A stretch of 12,427 nucleotides of DNA from CAYPXJ01 sp964414595 (GTDB lineage: Bacteria > Pseudomonadota > Alphaproteobacteria > Rickettsiales > CAIJLX01), in NCBI GenBank assembly GCA_964414595.1, contig CAYPXJ010000045.1:1-12427 (forward strand), read 5' to 3'. A model generated the notes under the pieces. The model worked only from the letters and a program-made list of their open reading frames with translations, was not told the DNA's origin and made no database searches. How positions within the stretch are numbered: position 1 is the stretch's first letter; every line of letters begins with the position of its first letter. Made by a program: the position numbers and the translations under genes. Shown one piece after another: positions 6,586 through 12,427 of this stretch.

Positions 6586-7569
6586 TTATGATAAAAATGC
6601 TTTAGCCAGTGCAAAATAGAGCGGGATACCAAGCGTCACGTTGAAGGGAAAGGTAATGGCAAGGCTCATAGGCACATAAATGGCCGCTTTTGCTTCCGGC
6701 AGCGCAAGTCGCATCGCCGCGGGCACAGCGATGTACGATGCGCTGGCGCACAAAACGGTAAACAAAGTTCCGGTTCCTACGTCCAAACCGATCATCCAAC
6801 TCGTAGCTAGGCCGATTCCTGCGCCAATCAGCGGCATGTAGATACCGAAGAGCGCCAGCGGCAACGTGAAAGATCGTAACTGATGTAAATTTTTGGCAAC
6901 CAAAAGACCCATATCCAGCAAAAAAAGACAGAGTATGCCTTGAAAGGGCGTTACCAAAAATCCTTCCACTTTATCCATGCCGGGCTGACCTGTAATCCAG
7001 CCAATTAAAAAGGCGCCGGAAAGTAACAATATCGCGCCGTTGGTAAATATTTCGCGGCTTAATTTTCTTTCTTCAAGATCGTGCTTTGCTGTTTCAGGGG
7101 CGGCGCGATGGGCTATAAACAAAGCAGACAAAATAGCGGGGGCCTCCATCAGCGCAAGAACCGCCACGATGTAACCCGCATAGATAACTTCATTTACTTT
7201 CAAAAACGCCGCCGCGGTAACAAAAGTTACCATACTGATGGAGCCGTAATGTGCGGCAACAGCCGCAGCTGTTGGGCTATCCAGCTTGGTGGTCCATTTC
7301 AGCAGCACATAGCTCAGAAAAGGTTGCAAAAAACCGATAGCAAGGCCGGCGGCAACCGTGCTTATTACCTCGCCGTTTATGTCTTCGGTATTCGCGATCG
7401 CCACGCCACCCTTAAAGCCAATGGCCATCATGAGGTAAATCGAAAGATAGCGGCTTATGCTCGCAGGCACTTCTAAATCAGATTTTAAGAAGCCCGCCGC
7501 AATCCCCAGGGCAAAAAACAGAATAGCGGGTGAAAGCAAATTCTGTGAAACTAAAGCTAGAAAATCCAT
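6586..7569 (-). CDS. sbtA: SbtA-type sodium-dependent bicarbonate transporter
   Basis: This 327-residue polytopic protein resembles the SbtA/DUF897 family from end to end. It opens with an SQNLLSPAILFFALG segment and LKSDLEVP (28-35). The family marks IGFKGGVA (50-57), AAHYGSISMVTF (105-116) and ASASYIAVPAAMR (275-287) are all present. Two halves of about five hydrophobic helices each are separated by a charged cytosolic loop near residues 155-175. Cyanobacterial SbtA is a high-affinity Na+/HCO3- symporter, about 370 residues long; the shorter length here mostly reflects a shorter central loop. No SbtB/PII-like partner gene is in the window. It is the first gene of a four-gene minus-strand unit and is divergent from a LysR gene, with 98 bases between. 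The start is the only ATG fitting the N-terminus; no strong ribosome binding site is seen. Substrate is inferred from family. Confidence 0.92.
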   Translation of the reverse strand: MDFLALVSQNLLSPAILFFALGIAAGFLKSDLEVPASISRYLSIYLMMAIGFKGGVAIANTEDINGEVISTVAAGLAIGFLQPFLSYVLLKWTTKLDSPTAAAVAAHYGSISMVTFVTAAAFLKVNEVIYAGYIVAVLALMEAPAILSALFIAHRAAPETAKHDLEERKLSREIFTNGAILLLSGAFLIGWITGQPGMDKVEGFLVTPFQGILCLFLLDMGLLVAKNLHQLRSFTLPLALFGIYMPLIGAGIGLATSWMIGLDVGTGTLFTVLCASASYIAVPAAMRLALPEAKAAIYVPMSLAITFPFNVTLGIPLYFALAKAFLS

Positions 7570-7602
7570 AACCGGGTTCTGTTTTTTATTTACTTTAGTG
7601 TG

Positions 7603-7616
7603 AATATAGCTATATT
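7603..7616. promoter_or_regulatory. Perfect 14-bp palindrome between sbtA-like and lysR genes
   Basis: AATATAGCTATATT is its own reverse complement. It lies 34 bases before the transporter start and 51 bases before the lysR start, in an AT-rich divergent promoter region. Read on the minus strand it contains TATATT, a possible -10 element for the transporter operon, so a protein bound here could control RNA polymerase directly. It may also be a LysR activation half-site. Confidence 0.45.
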
Positions 7617-7628
7617 AAAAATTGATAG

Positions 7629-7649
7629 TTCTTATGTTTGATATAAGAA
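7629..7649. promoter_or_regulatory. Candidate LysR-type regulator binding site (TTCTTAT-N7-ATAAGAA)
   Basis: The two 7-bp arms TTCTTAT (7629-7635) and ATAAGAA (7643-7649) are perfectly complementary around a seven-base spacer. Thr T at 7633 and A at 7645 give the T-N11-A pattern typical of LysR-type boxes. It sits 18 bases upstream of the divergent lysR start and about 30 bases (centre to centre) from the 14-bp palindrome, matching the usual pair of a recognition site and an activation site. Binding is inferred. Confidence 0.5.
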
Positions 7650-7667
7650 ATATTTATAGGTAGCCGG

Positions 7668-8510
7668 ATGCCGTTTCATGTCGATACTTTGTTGCTGAAA
7701 AGCTTTATCTCCATTGCTGAAACAGGCACGTTCAGCCATGCCGCGGATGCTGTGGGGCGCACACAATCTGCCCTTAGTTTACAAATCAAAAAACTCGAAG
7801 AAGCTTTGGAGTGCCAATTATTTAACCGCTCTGGCCGAGGCGTTAAACTAACCGATCAAGGGGAGGTTTTCCTTGGTTACGCCAAGCGTATTATGGAGCT
7901 TCAGTGGGAAGCCTATAGCCGATTAAAGGAACCTGATATCGAAGGTGAAATTCGCCTGGGAACCCCTGAGGATTTCGCCACGCATTATTTACCGCATGTG
8001 CTTTCAAGTTTTCGTGAACACCACCCCCGCGTACAGCTCAATGTATCCTGCGACCTTACCCTTAACCTTATTGAAGGCTTCCGGCGTGGGGAATACGATG
8101 TGATACTTGTGAAACGCGATCCGAAAGCCGCTAAAGGTGGAACAAAAGTCTGGCGCGAGCCTTTAGTATGGGCGGCGGCGCACCATCATAAAAAGGAAGA
8201 TCCCATTTCGCTTGTGCTCTCTCCGCAGCCTTGTATTTATCGCGCACGCGCTTTAGCGGCGCTGGATAAAGCTAAAAAATCCTGGCGTATCGCATACACC
8301 AGCCCTAGCCTGGCTGGTACGATCGCGGCTGTAAAAGCGGGATTGGGCATCACCGTCTTACCGGCTAATATGCTGCCAGGCGGCATACATCCCATTCGCG
8401 AACTACCCGAACTTTCCGATGCAGAAATTGCCCTGATGAAAAAGGATAATTTATCGAAAGCCTCGGAAATTCTTTCGGAACATATCGTGCATTCCCTGGA
8501 ATATAAATAA
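7668..8510 (+). CDS. LysR-family transcriptional regulator
   Basis: This 280-residue protein has the LysR winged helix-turn-helix at residues 6-65, with SIAETGTFSHAADAVGRTQS and ALSLQIKKLEEALECQLFNR as the scan and recognition helices, then RSGRGVKLTDQG. A linker helix leads to a periplasmic-binding-protein-like effector domain from about residue 90. The domain is slightly shorter than the usual total of about 300. Divergent transcription from the transporter operon is the standard layout for a LysR protein that controls its neighbour, so it probably regulates the transporter-carbonic-anhydrase-TerC-channel unit and itself. CbbR/CmpR-like sensing of carbon or redox metabolites is a possibility from context, not something shown by sequence. 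AGG at 7658-7660 is the only ribosome-binding hint. Confidence 0.93.
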   Translation: MPFHVDTLLLKSFISIAETGTFSHAADAVGRTQSALSLQIKKLEEALECQLFNRSGRGVKLTDQGEVFLGYAKRIMELQWEAYSRLKEPDIEGEIRLGTPEDFATHYLPHVLSSFREHHPRVQLNVSCDLTLNLIEGFRRGEYDVILVKRDPKAAKGGTKVWREPLVWAAAHHHKKEDPISLVLSPQPCIYRARALAALDKAKKSWRIAYTSPSLAGTIAAVKAGLGITVLPANMLPGGIHPIRELPELSDAEIALMKKDNLSKASEILSEHIVHSLEYK

Positions 8511-8642
8511 CCCTTTCTTCTTAGCGTGAAGGAGTATCCTCTTTAAGGCTTATGTAATACTTGCTAGAGCGCATGTAACGCGAACAATTTAACAGCACTT
8601 TACCGCCTGTTTTATAGAGAATGCCAAATTTTGTAACCGTAT
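8511..8642. other. Non-coding gap after lysR
   Basis: These 132 bases lie between the lysR stop and the terminator hairpin. I see no ORF with a ribosome binding site, no tRNA and no repeat longer than a few bases. They mark the change from the chromosomal-looking transport region to the kinase module. Confidence 0.5.
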
Positions 8643-8673
8643 AAAAAAACCCCGGGATTACTCCCGGGGTTTT
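8643..8673. terminator. Bidirectional Rho-independent terminator
   Basis: CCCCGGGA (8650-8657) and TCCCGGGG (8662-8669) form an 8-bp GC stem around the loop TTAC. Seven A precede and four T follow, extending the pairing and giving T-runs on both strands, seven on the minus strand and four on the plus strand. It serves the convergent lysR and kinase genes. Confidence 0.93.
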
Positions 8674-8675
8674 CA

Positions 8676-8696
8676 CCAAACAGCATAGCCGTTTGG
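8676..8696 (-). other. Small inverted repeat just after the kinase stop
   Basis: CCAAAC (8676-8681) and GTTTGG (8691-8696) pair around nine bases. On the minus strand this hairpin lies four bases beyond the kinase stop and just before the strong terminator, so it may be part of the same termination region. Confidence 0.4.
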
Positions 8697-8700
8697 ATTT

Positions 8701-10437
8701 TTACTTCATGCGGACGCTCCAGACGTTGCCGTTCTGGATATACACCACCGTATCATTCCAGTTGCCCAGAATCATAGTAGTGGCGATGTCCTTGTCCTCG
8801 ACCGTTCGTAGCTGCCCATTGCTTGGAACGAAGATGATGAGTTTCGTATCTTCCACAATGGTTGCTACCACACCCTTCGGCAAAATGGCGAGGTTAAGTT
8901 CAGGACTTTCGGCCCCACCTTGCCACAGCGTATAGGTGCTGTAGTCTTTGGACATGGTGAACTCGAATTTCCGGTATTCACCGGCTTTGTTGACGCACAT
9001 CACAGAGATGAAACGGTTTCCCGCTTTCGCTGCTACGGGCGTCAACCCGTCGAGTTCCTTTGTGCGCACATGCGCACAAGATCCATCCGCAAACGGAGCA
9101 ATCAAGAACGTTGCGTCAAGCCCTTGCTGCACGCCGACTCCCTCGAACCATTTCGTGGAATTGAGCATCGCTCCCCACGTCTGGCCGCTTGCGAGTAACG
9201 GCTTGCCCAAAAACTTGAGCAGCAACTCCGTCAATCCCTGATCGGTGATCAGGAACAGACGATTCTCGTACCGCACCACTTTGTGCCCCTTCAGCATGAG
9301 CGTGAGCTCTTGCTTCTGGAGATTCGTGGTGTTGATGCACGAGAAAACGAAATCGCTTCCATCATGATCTGCAACCAGGAAATGCCCATCCACTTGCACT
9401 ACTTCGCACGCTGGAGACTTTGCAGCCCCAATTTCGCGCTTCGTGGCCAAGTCGTAAAGCTTGCCCGATTGCAATAGAACCACGCCGCACGAAAAAATTC
9501 GTACAGCCGGATCTTTAGATGACGCCAGATAAATTCGGTCATAGACCAAACTGCCTGCCGCCATCGACACCATTCGCATGACCACCGCCGCTTTTGGCGT
9601 TGCAGTTGTCACATCAAACGGTGACGGAGGAACGCTGCGTTCACCCTGCTGAAACGTGGCTTCAAACCACATCCGCAGCTTGGTGGGAATGCATGCGAAA
9701 TCCCGGACCGCGTGGTTGAGACGAACACCCGGTGTAAACACCGAAGCATTCTCTCGCATCCGCTTTTCCAGCTCCGCCGGCTTATATCCTGCAAGCATAC
9801 CCTTGTAGGGATGAATGCCGGTATATACCTGGAACCAGACCACACCTGCCGAGAACCAATCACTTGCGTGAGTGAATCCCTTGGTATGGTGATCACGGAT
9901 GGACGGCATGATGACCGTTGCCGGCCATTTTCCCATCGCCCATGAGTCCACGTCGAGGACGCGAGGCTCAGGAGCTTTCTTTTTGCCGCCCAGGATTGCC
10001 AGCCAGTTCAGTTCGTTTGCATCGACCATCGTTGCCGAATGATCATGCGCGAACTGCACCACTTGGCGCATCCCGTCCACAAGTTGCGAGGCGTTATTGT
10101 CCGTGAAGCTCTCACGCTGACGAAAATCATTCGTGAAAACTCGCGACAACGGTTCGCCTTCCACCCAATCCATGTAGTAACCGACCGGTTCGCCCTTTTT
10201 TCCAAGAACGACGCCGCGCGGCGCTACGATAAACGGGTGATCGAACTTGGCGAGGATTCGCACTTTTTCCGGCATGCCGTCCCGATCCATTTTTTTGGTA
10301 TCGGTGTACAGTTTCACAACCGTACCGGCCTTTCGGTAAATGCTTCCCTCACCGCCCGTCGCAACGTGATCGTTGGGAGATAGGGTAATCACACCCTTTC
10401 GCTCCAACGTAAATTGCGTGCTACTACGAAGCTGCAC
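8701..10437 (-). CDS. Ser/Thr protein kinase of the vWA-PP2C-kinase (TerY-P) triad, with C-terminal beta-rich domain
   Basis: This 578-residue protein has an N-terminal kinase domain (about 1-280). Glycine loop ATGGEGSIYR is at 26-35, the ATP lysine is Lys42 in VVKLY, the catalytic segment VDANELNWL gives Asp139 and Asn144 (D+5), and DVDSW gives the metal-binding Asp164. SDWFSAGVVWFQVYTGIHPY (192-211) is the helix-F region. DVDSW in place of DFG is characteristic of the kinases in vWA-PP2C-kinase triads. Residues from about 290 to the end are beta-rich and repetitive in style, like a beta-propeller. No membrane segment is seen, so it is cytosolic. The start is a GTG at 10437 with a full AAGGAGGT site five bases upstream; the gene overlaps the PP2C end by 14 bases, indicating coupling. 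The kinase-phosphatase pairing suggests reversible phosphorylation of a shared target, possibly the vWA protein. Confidence 0.9.
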   Translation of the reverse strand: MQLRSSTQFTLERKGVITLSPNDHVATGGEGSIYRKAGTVVKLYTDTKKMDRDGMPEKVRILAKFDHPFIVAPRGVVLGKKGEPVGYYMDWVEGEPLSRVFTNDFRQRESFTDNNASQLVDGMRQVVQFAHDHSATMVDANELNWLAILGGKKKAPEPRVLDVDSWAMGKWPATVIMPSIRDHHTKGFTHASDWFSAGVVWFQVYTGIHPYKGMLAGYKPAELEKRMRENASVFTPGVRLNHAVRDFACIPTKLRMWFEATFQQGERSVPPSPFDVTTATPKAAVVMRMVSMAAGSLVYDRIYLASSKDPAVRIFSCGVVLLQSGKLYDLATKREIGAAKSPACEVVQVDGHFLVADHDGSDFVFSCINTTNLQKQELTLMLKGHKVVRYENRLFLITDQGLTELLLKFLGKPLLASGQTWGAMLNSTKWFEGVGVQQGLDATFLIAPFADGSCAHVRTKELDGLTPVAAKAGNRFISVMCVNKAGEYRKFEFTMSKDYSTYTLWQGGAESPELNLAILPKGVVATIVEDTKLIIFVPSNGQLRTVEDKDIATTMILGNWNDTVVYIQNGNVWSVRMK

Positions 10438-11293
10438 CAGGCACCTCCTTTTCGACGCGAATCACGCTATAGGCGATGTCATCCATCGGGCCTCGGCCCG
10501 ATTTCTGGCTATCCTTGATGTGTCGGATCATTCGCCGTTTTGCGAATTCCCCGTTCACACTTTTGAACGCCAGCAGATCCACTACCGCCTGCTTCCAGTC
10601 CTGTCCTTCGATCTGGGTTACGCCATCCGAAAAAACGGCGACGAATTCCAGACCATCGTTCAGGTACTCGTCGAAGGGCAAGGTCACACCTTTGATCCCT
10701 TCGCTTAAGGCATAATCCTCCGGCTCTCGAATGCTGAAGTCGTGTCCGGGCATATAATCCCAAGACTCTCCGTTCAGCTTGATTGCCGCGGGATCTCCGC
10801 CTTGCGCCGCGATGAAGCCTGTGTAGTTGTCTTCCGCATATGCAAGATATGCGGGGCAGTTTCCTGCCCAATCATACCGGTGCATGCGAACATGCCCCGA
10901 TGTGAATTTGAAGGCCACCACACCGTCTCCCTGCAGATGGACAAATCCATTGCGCGGAAAGACCAAAGCAAATGCACAAGTCGCCAGCATATCTTTTTGC
11001 TGTAAACCCAGCATTCGCCGTGTGCTAATCATCACAGCCTGTTGTTGCGTTCGGATGAGGCCCAACGTGTGGGCTGTCATCCTTTTGTTGGCATACTCCC
11101 GAATCGCTTGCGCGGTCGAAAGCGCCACCATGCGCGAACCAACATCAGTATGGCCACCGGTTGAGCAACCATCCGCCACAATGGCGAAGGCTACATCATC
11201 CACCACCCCGGATATGGCAAAGTCCTGGCATGGACTGCCTTGCCCGAGATGTGCTTGGCCGATACTGAAATAATGATCCGTTGTCAGGATCAT
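10424..11293 (-). CDS. PP2C-family Ser/Thr phosphatase of the TerY-P triad
   Basis: This 289-residue protein has the PP2C metal-binding motifs: an early CQDF (22-25, Asp24), VADGCSTGGHTDVGSRM at 39-55 with Asp41, VFSDGVTQIEG in the second half, and a terminal GPMDDIAYSVI near residue 270. DGCSTGGHTDVGS in place of the common DGMGG is the form seen in the phosphatases paired with TerY-type vWA proteins and DVDSW kinases. It would remove phosphate from targets of the neighbouring kinase, in the cytosol. TAGGAG lies nine bases before the ATG. The gene follows the vWA gene after a hairpin and overlaps the kinase gene by 14 bases. Length is usual for the stand-alone PP2C fold. Confidence 0.92.
   Translation of the reverse strand: MILTTDHYFSIGQAHLGQGSPCQDFAISGVVDDVAFAIVADGCSTGGHTDVGSRMVALSTAQAIREYANKRMTAHTLGLIRTQQQAVMISTRRMLGLQQKDMLATCAFALVFPRNGFVHLQGDGVVAFKFTSGHVRMHRYDWAGNCPAYLAYAEDNYTGFIAAQGGDPAAIKLNGESWDYMPGHDFSIREPEDYALSEGIKGVTLPFDEYLNDGLEFVAVFSDGVTQIEGQDWKQAVVDLLAFKSVNGEFAKRRMIRHIKDSQKSGRGPMDDIAYSVIRVEKEVPGAAS
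10443..10450 (-). promoter_or_regulatory. Ribosome binding site fixing the GTG start of the kinase
   Basis: On the minus strand AAGGAGGT lies five bases before the GTG at 10437, a complete anti-Shine-Dalgarno match. No ATG fits the kinase N-terminus, so this site decides the non-ATG start inside the 3' end of the PP2C gene. Confidence 0.85.
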
Positions 11294-11313
11294 AAAGTCA
11301 GTCTCCTAAGAGG

Positions 11314-11339
11314 GGGGGCCAGGTTTTCACCTGGCCCCC
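11314..11339 (-). promoter_or_regulatory. Intercistronic hairpin between vWA and PP2C genes
   Basis: GGGGGCCAGGT (11314-11324) and ACCTGGCCCCC (11329-11339) form a perfect 11-bp stem around TTTC. No T-run follows in either direction, so it is more likely an mRNA-processing or attenuating structure than a full terminator. It separates vWA and PP2C translation levels. Confidence 0.7.
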
Positions 11340-11361
11340 GTAGACCGCACAATCTAGCGAA

Positions 11362-12126
11362 CTAGATCGTGGCGCTGATGTTCTGGGACGGACCACCCGT
11401 TCCCAGCGCTTGCGATGTCGAGGACACCGAGTGCGAGACGAAGTTCGCAAACTTCGCCAAGCGTCCCTTTGTCGCTTCGCCCACCGGCGTGTACTGGTCA
11501 ATCCCCGCTTCATCACGGAGCTTTTCCAATTCCGCCGTGCAATTGTCGGTGTTGATGCCGACAAGTACCGTGACCAAAGATTCCAGAGCCTCAGACTTGT
11601 TGGCTTTCGCCACCATGTCCTTGGTCTTCTTTGGCGACATCGTGAAGTCGTTTTCCGGCCACTGCGCTCCATCTGTGACGATGAAGACAATGCCGTTGGC
11701 GAGGAAATCACTCGCCATCAACTTTTCGCCATAGGCGATCGTCGCTCCGACCCCGCTATACACGGCATCGAAAAGCGGCGTTGCGCCGTTTGGACGAAAG
11801 TCCGGAATCGACGACGGATCGATCTGGCTGAGCGGTGTGAAACCGATCAGCTCCTGAATTCCCCCGCTGTACACGGAAGAGAACAGGGCAATGCGCACCA
11901 TCAAGTTGTCCGCACGTGGGGACTTCTTGCAGGCGTCCAATGCCAGCAGAACTGCATCACGCAATTCCTTGGCAAATTCGCGCACTGAGCTCGACTGGTC
12001 GACCAGGATACTAACGAGCGTGTACTCGGTAGATCCCAAGCCATCGATACGCGCGGCGCTAAAACCGAAGTTCGAGCCGCCGATCGTGTGCATCTCCATT
12101 CCGTCTGACTCTTCAAAACGAGGCAT
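11362..12126 (-). CDS. TerY-like von Willebrand factor A domain protein
   Basis: This 254-residue cytosolic protein is a single vWA domain with a complete MIDAS metal site: DQSSS at 43-47 (Asp43, Ser45, Ser47), Thr116 in GATPLFDAV and Asp152 in IVTDGAQW. These marks and the position directly before PP2C and kinase genes match TerY-type proteins of the Ter-associated triad. It begins at 12126, where TAGGAG lies seven bases upstream. An in-frame ATG at 12228 would add 34 residues that run through two hairpins, so it is rejected. The C-terminus is Ser/Thr/Gly-rich and could be a phosphorylation site for the neighbouring kinase. In the triad model, the vWA protein is a phosphorylation-controlled assembly platform; this is from family knowledge, not shown here. 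Confidence 0.9.
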   Translation of the reverse strand: MPRFEESDGMEMHTIGGSNFGFSAARIDGLGSTEYTLVSILVDQSSSVREFAKELRDAVLLALDACKKSPRADNLMVRIALFSSVYSGGIQELIGFTPLSQIDPSSIPDFRPNGATPLFDAVYSGVGATIAYGEKLMASDFLANGIVFIVTDGAQWPENDFTMSPKKTKDMVAKANKSEALESLVTVLVGINTDNCTAELEKLRDEAGIDQYTPVGEATKGRLAKFANFVSHSVSSTSQALGTGGPSQNISATI

Positions 12127-12165
12127 AACTAATCTCCTAGTCAAGAAACACAGAGGAATAAAACC

Positions 12166-12191
12166 ACCTACCGAAAAAAAATTCGGCAGGT
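12166..12191 (-). promoter_or_regulatory. Hairpin with T-run upstream of vWA gene
   Basis: On the minus strand ACCTGCCGAA and TTCGGTAGGT pair with one G-U pair around a six-T loop that is part of an eight-T run. It lies within 40 bases of the vWA start. Together with the neighbouring 11-bp hairpin it could terminate or attenuate transcription from the upstream gene. Confidence 0.55.
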
Positions 12192-12193
12192 CT

Positions 12194-12222
12194 AGGCCCC
12201 TTGCCAACACAGCAAGGGGCCT
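12194..12222 (-). terminator. Terminator-like hairpin after the hydrolase gene
   Basis: AGGCCCCTTGC (12194-12204) and GCAAGGGGCCT (12212-12222) form a perfect 11-bp stem around seven bases, beginning 14 bases beyond the hydrolase stop on the minus strand. The eight-T run comes about ten bases later in the next hairpin, so termination is plausible but not canonical. Confidence 0.65.
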
Positions 12223-12236
12223 TGACATGCGAATGC

Positions 12237-12427
12237 TTAGCTCAGGAATTCTGTCGAAGTTGTGAGGGTCATCCCACGCTTCTGCATTTCCTTAAGCCAA
12301 TCCTGTCCAATCTGCGGGAAGTCCGGCCCATTCGGCACCGCTGGCACCGCGGAGGTGCAATCGGTGAGAATGTGGAACTTCCGCACATGCTCTTCGCCGA
12401 TGTTATCGGCAATTTGCGTAACCGTGG
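12237..12427 (-). CDS. 3' end of a probable isochorismatase-fold cysteine hydrolase (partial)
   Basis: Only the last 62 residues are in the window; the gene runs off the right edge. The readable part has VRKFHILTDCTSAVPAV, then PDFPQIGQDWLKEMQKRG and MTLTTSTEFLS. The order of a strand, DCTSAV, a helix, and a final strand with TST is the usual C-terminal pattern of isochorismatase/nicotinamidase-like cysteine hydrolases. The catalytic Cys and Asp lie upstream and cannot be checked. It is separated from the vWA gene by 110 bases with two hairpins but is on the same strand. If nicotinamidase, it would act in NAD salvage. The family call is tentative. Confidence 0.5.
   Translation of the reverse strand, partial: TVTQIADNIGEEHVRKFHILTDCTSAVPAVPNGPDFPQIGQDWLKEMQKRGMTLTTSTEFLS

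Noticed and set aside
8948..11988. Several long plus-strand ORFs opposite the triad genes
   Set aside because: They are shadows of the minus-strand coding frames; they lack domains and ribosome binding sites, and the minus-strand frames have full catalytic motifs.
12127..12228. ATG at 12228 as start of the vWA protein
   Set aside because: The added 34 residues are encoded by two hairpins, and the ATG at 12126 has TAGGAG seven bases upstream.

Overview
The window reads as a Gram-negative, probably proteobacterial chromosome segment. Reasons: strong AGGAG-type ribosome binding sites, Sec signal peptide, and stress genes (PfpI, YghA-type SDR, DUF6496, hemerythrin, DUF421) common in Proteobacteria, perhaps Alphaproteobacteria. 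The class cannot be fixed from sequence alone. No rRNA, tRNA, CRISPR array, transposase or integrase was seen.

Positions 97-4287 hold a stress-type cluster. A plus-strand series encodes a disordered Arg/Ser/Asp-rich repeat protein, a DJ-1/PfpI protein, a YghA-like short-chain dehydrogenase and a small basic DUF6496 protein. These are followed by a minus-strand DUF421 membrane protein. A plus-strand unit then holds a small ORF, whose ribosome binding site lies inside a hairpin, and a hemerythrin with a basic AT-hook-like tail.

Positions 4298-8510 hold a minus-strand four-gene unit, transcribed from 7569 down to 4298. Its order is an SbtA-type Na+/bicarbonate transporter, a secreted CaMKII-association-domain protein that matches iota-class carbonic anhydrases, a TerC/Alx membrane protein, and a bacterial voltage-gated cation channel with a TLEGWPD filter. 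A LysR regulator is divergent from it, and the 98-bp gap between them carries two dyad elements. My reading is an inorganic-carbon and ion/pH homeostasis operon with a dedicated LysR switch. The join of SbtA with a periplasmic iota-carbonic anhydrase is the most interesting point in the window.

Positions 8643-12427 lie beyond a strong bidirectional terminator. A minus-strand unit holds the 3' end of a probable isochorismatase-fold cysteine hydrolase, then a TerY-like vWA protein, a PP2C phosphatase and a Ser/Thr kinase with a C-terminal beta-rich domain. The last three form the vWA-PP2C-kinase (TerY-P) triad known from Ter-associated stress and phage-response gene clusters. Hairpins sit at the junctions before vWA and before PP2C. 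This part looks like an accessory module with somewhat more GC-rich codon use.
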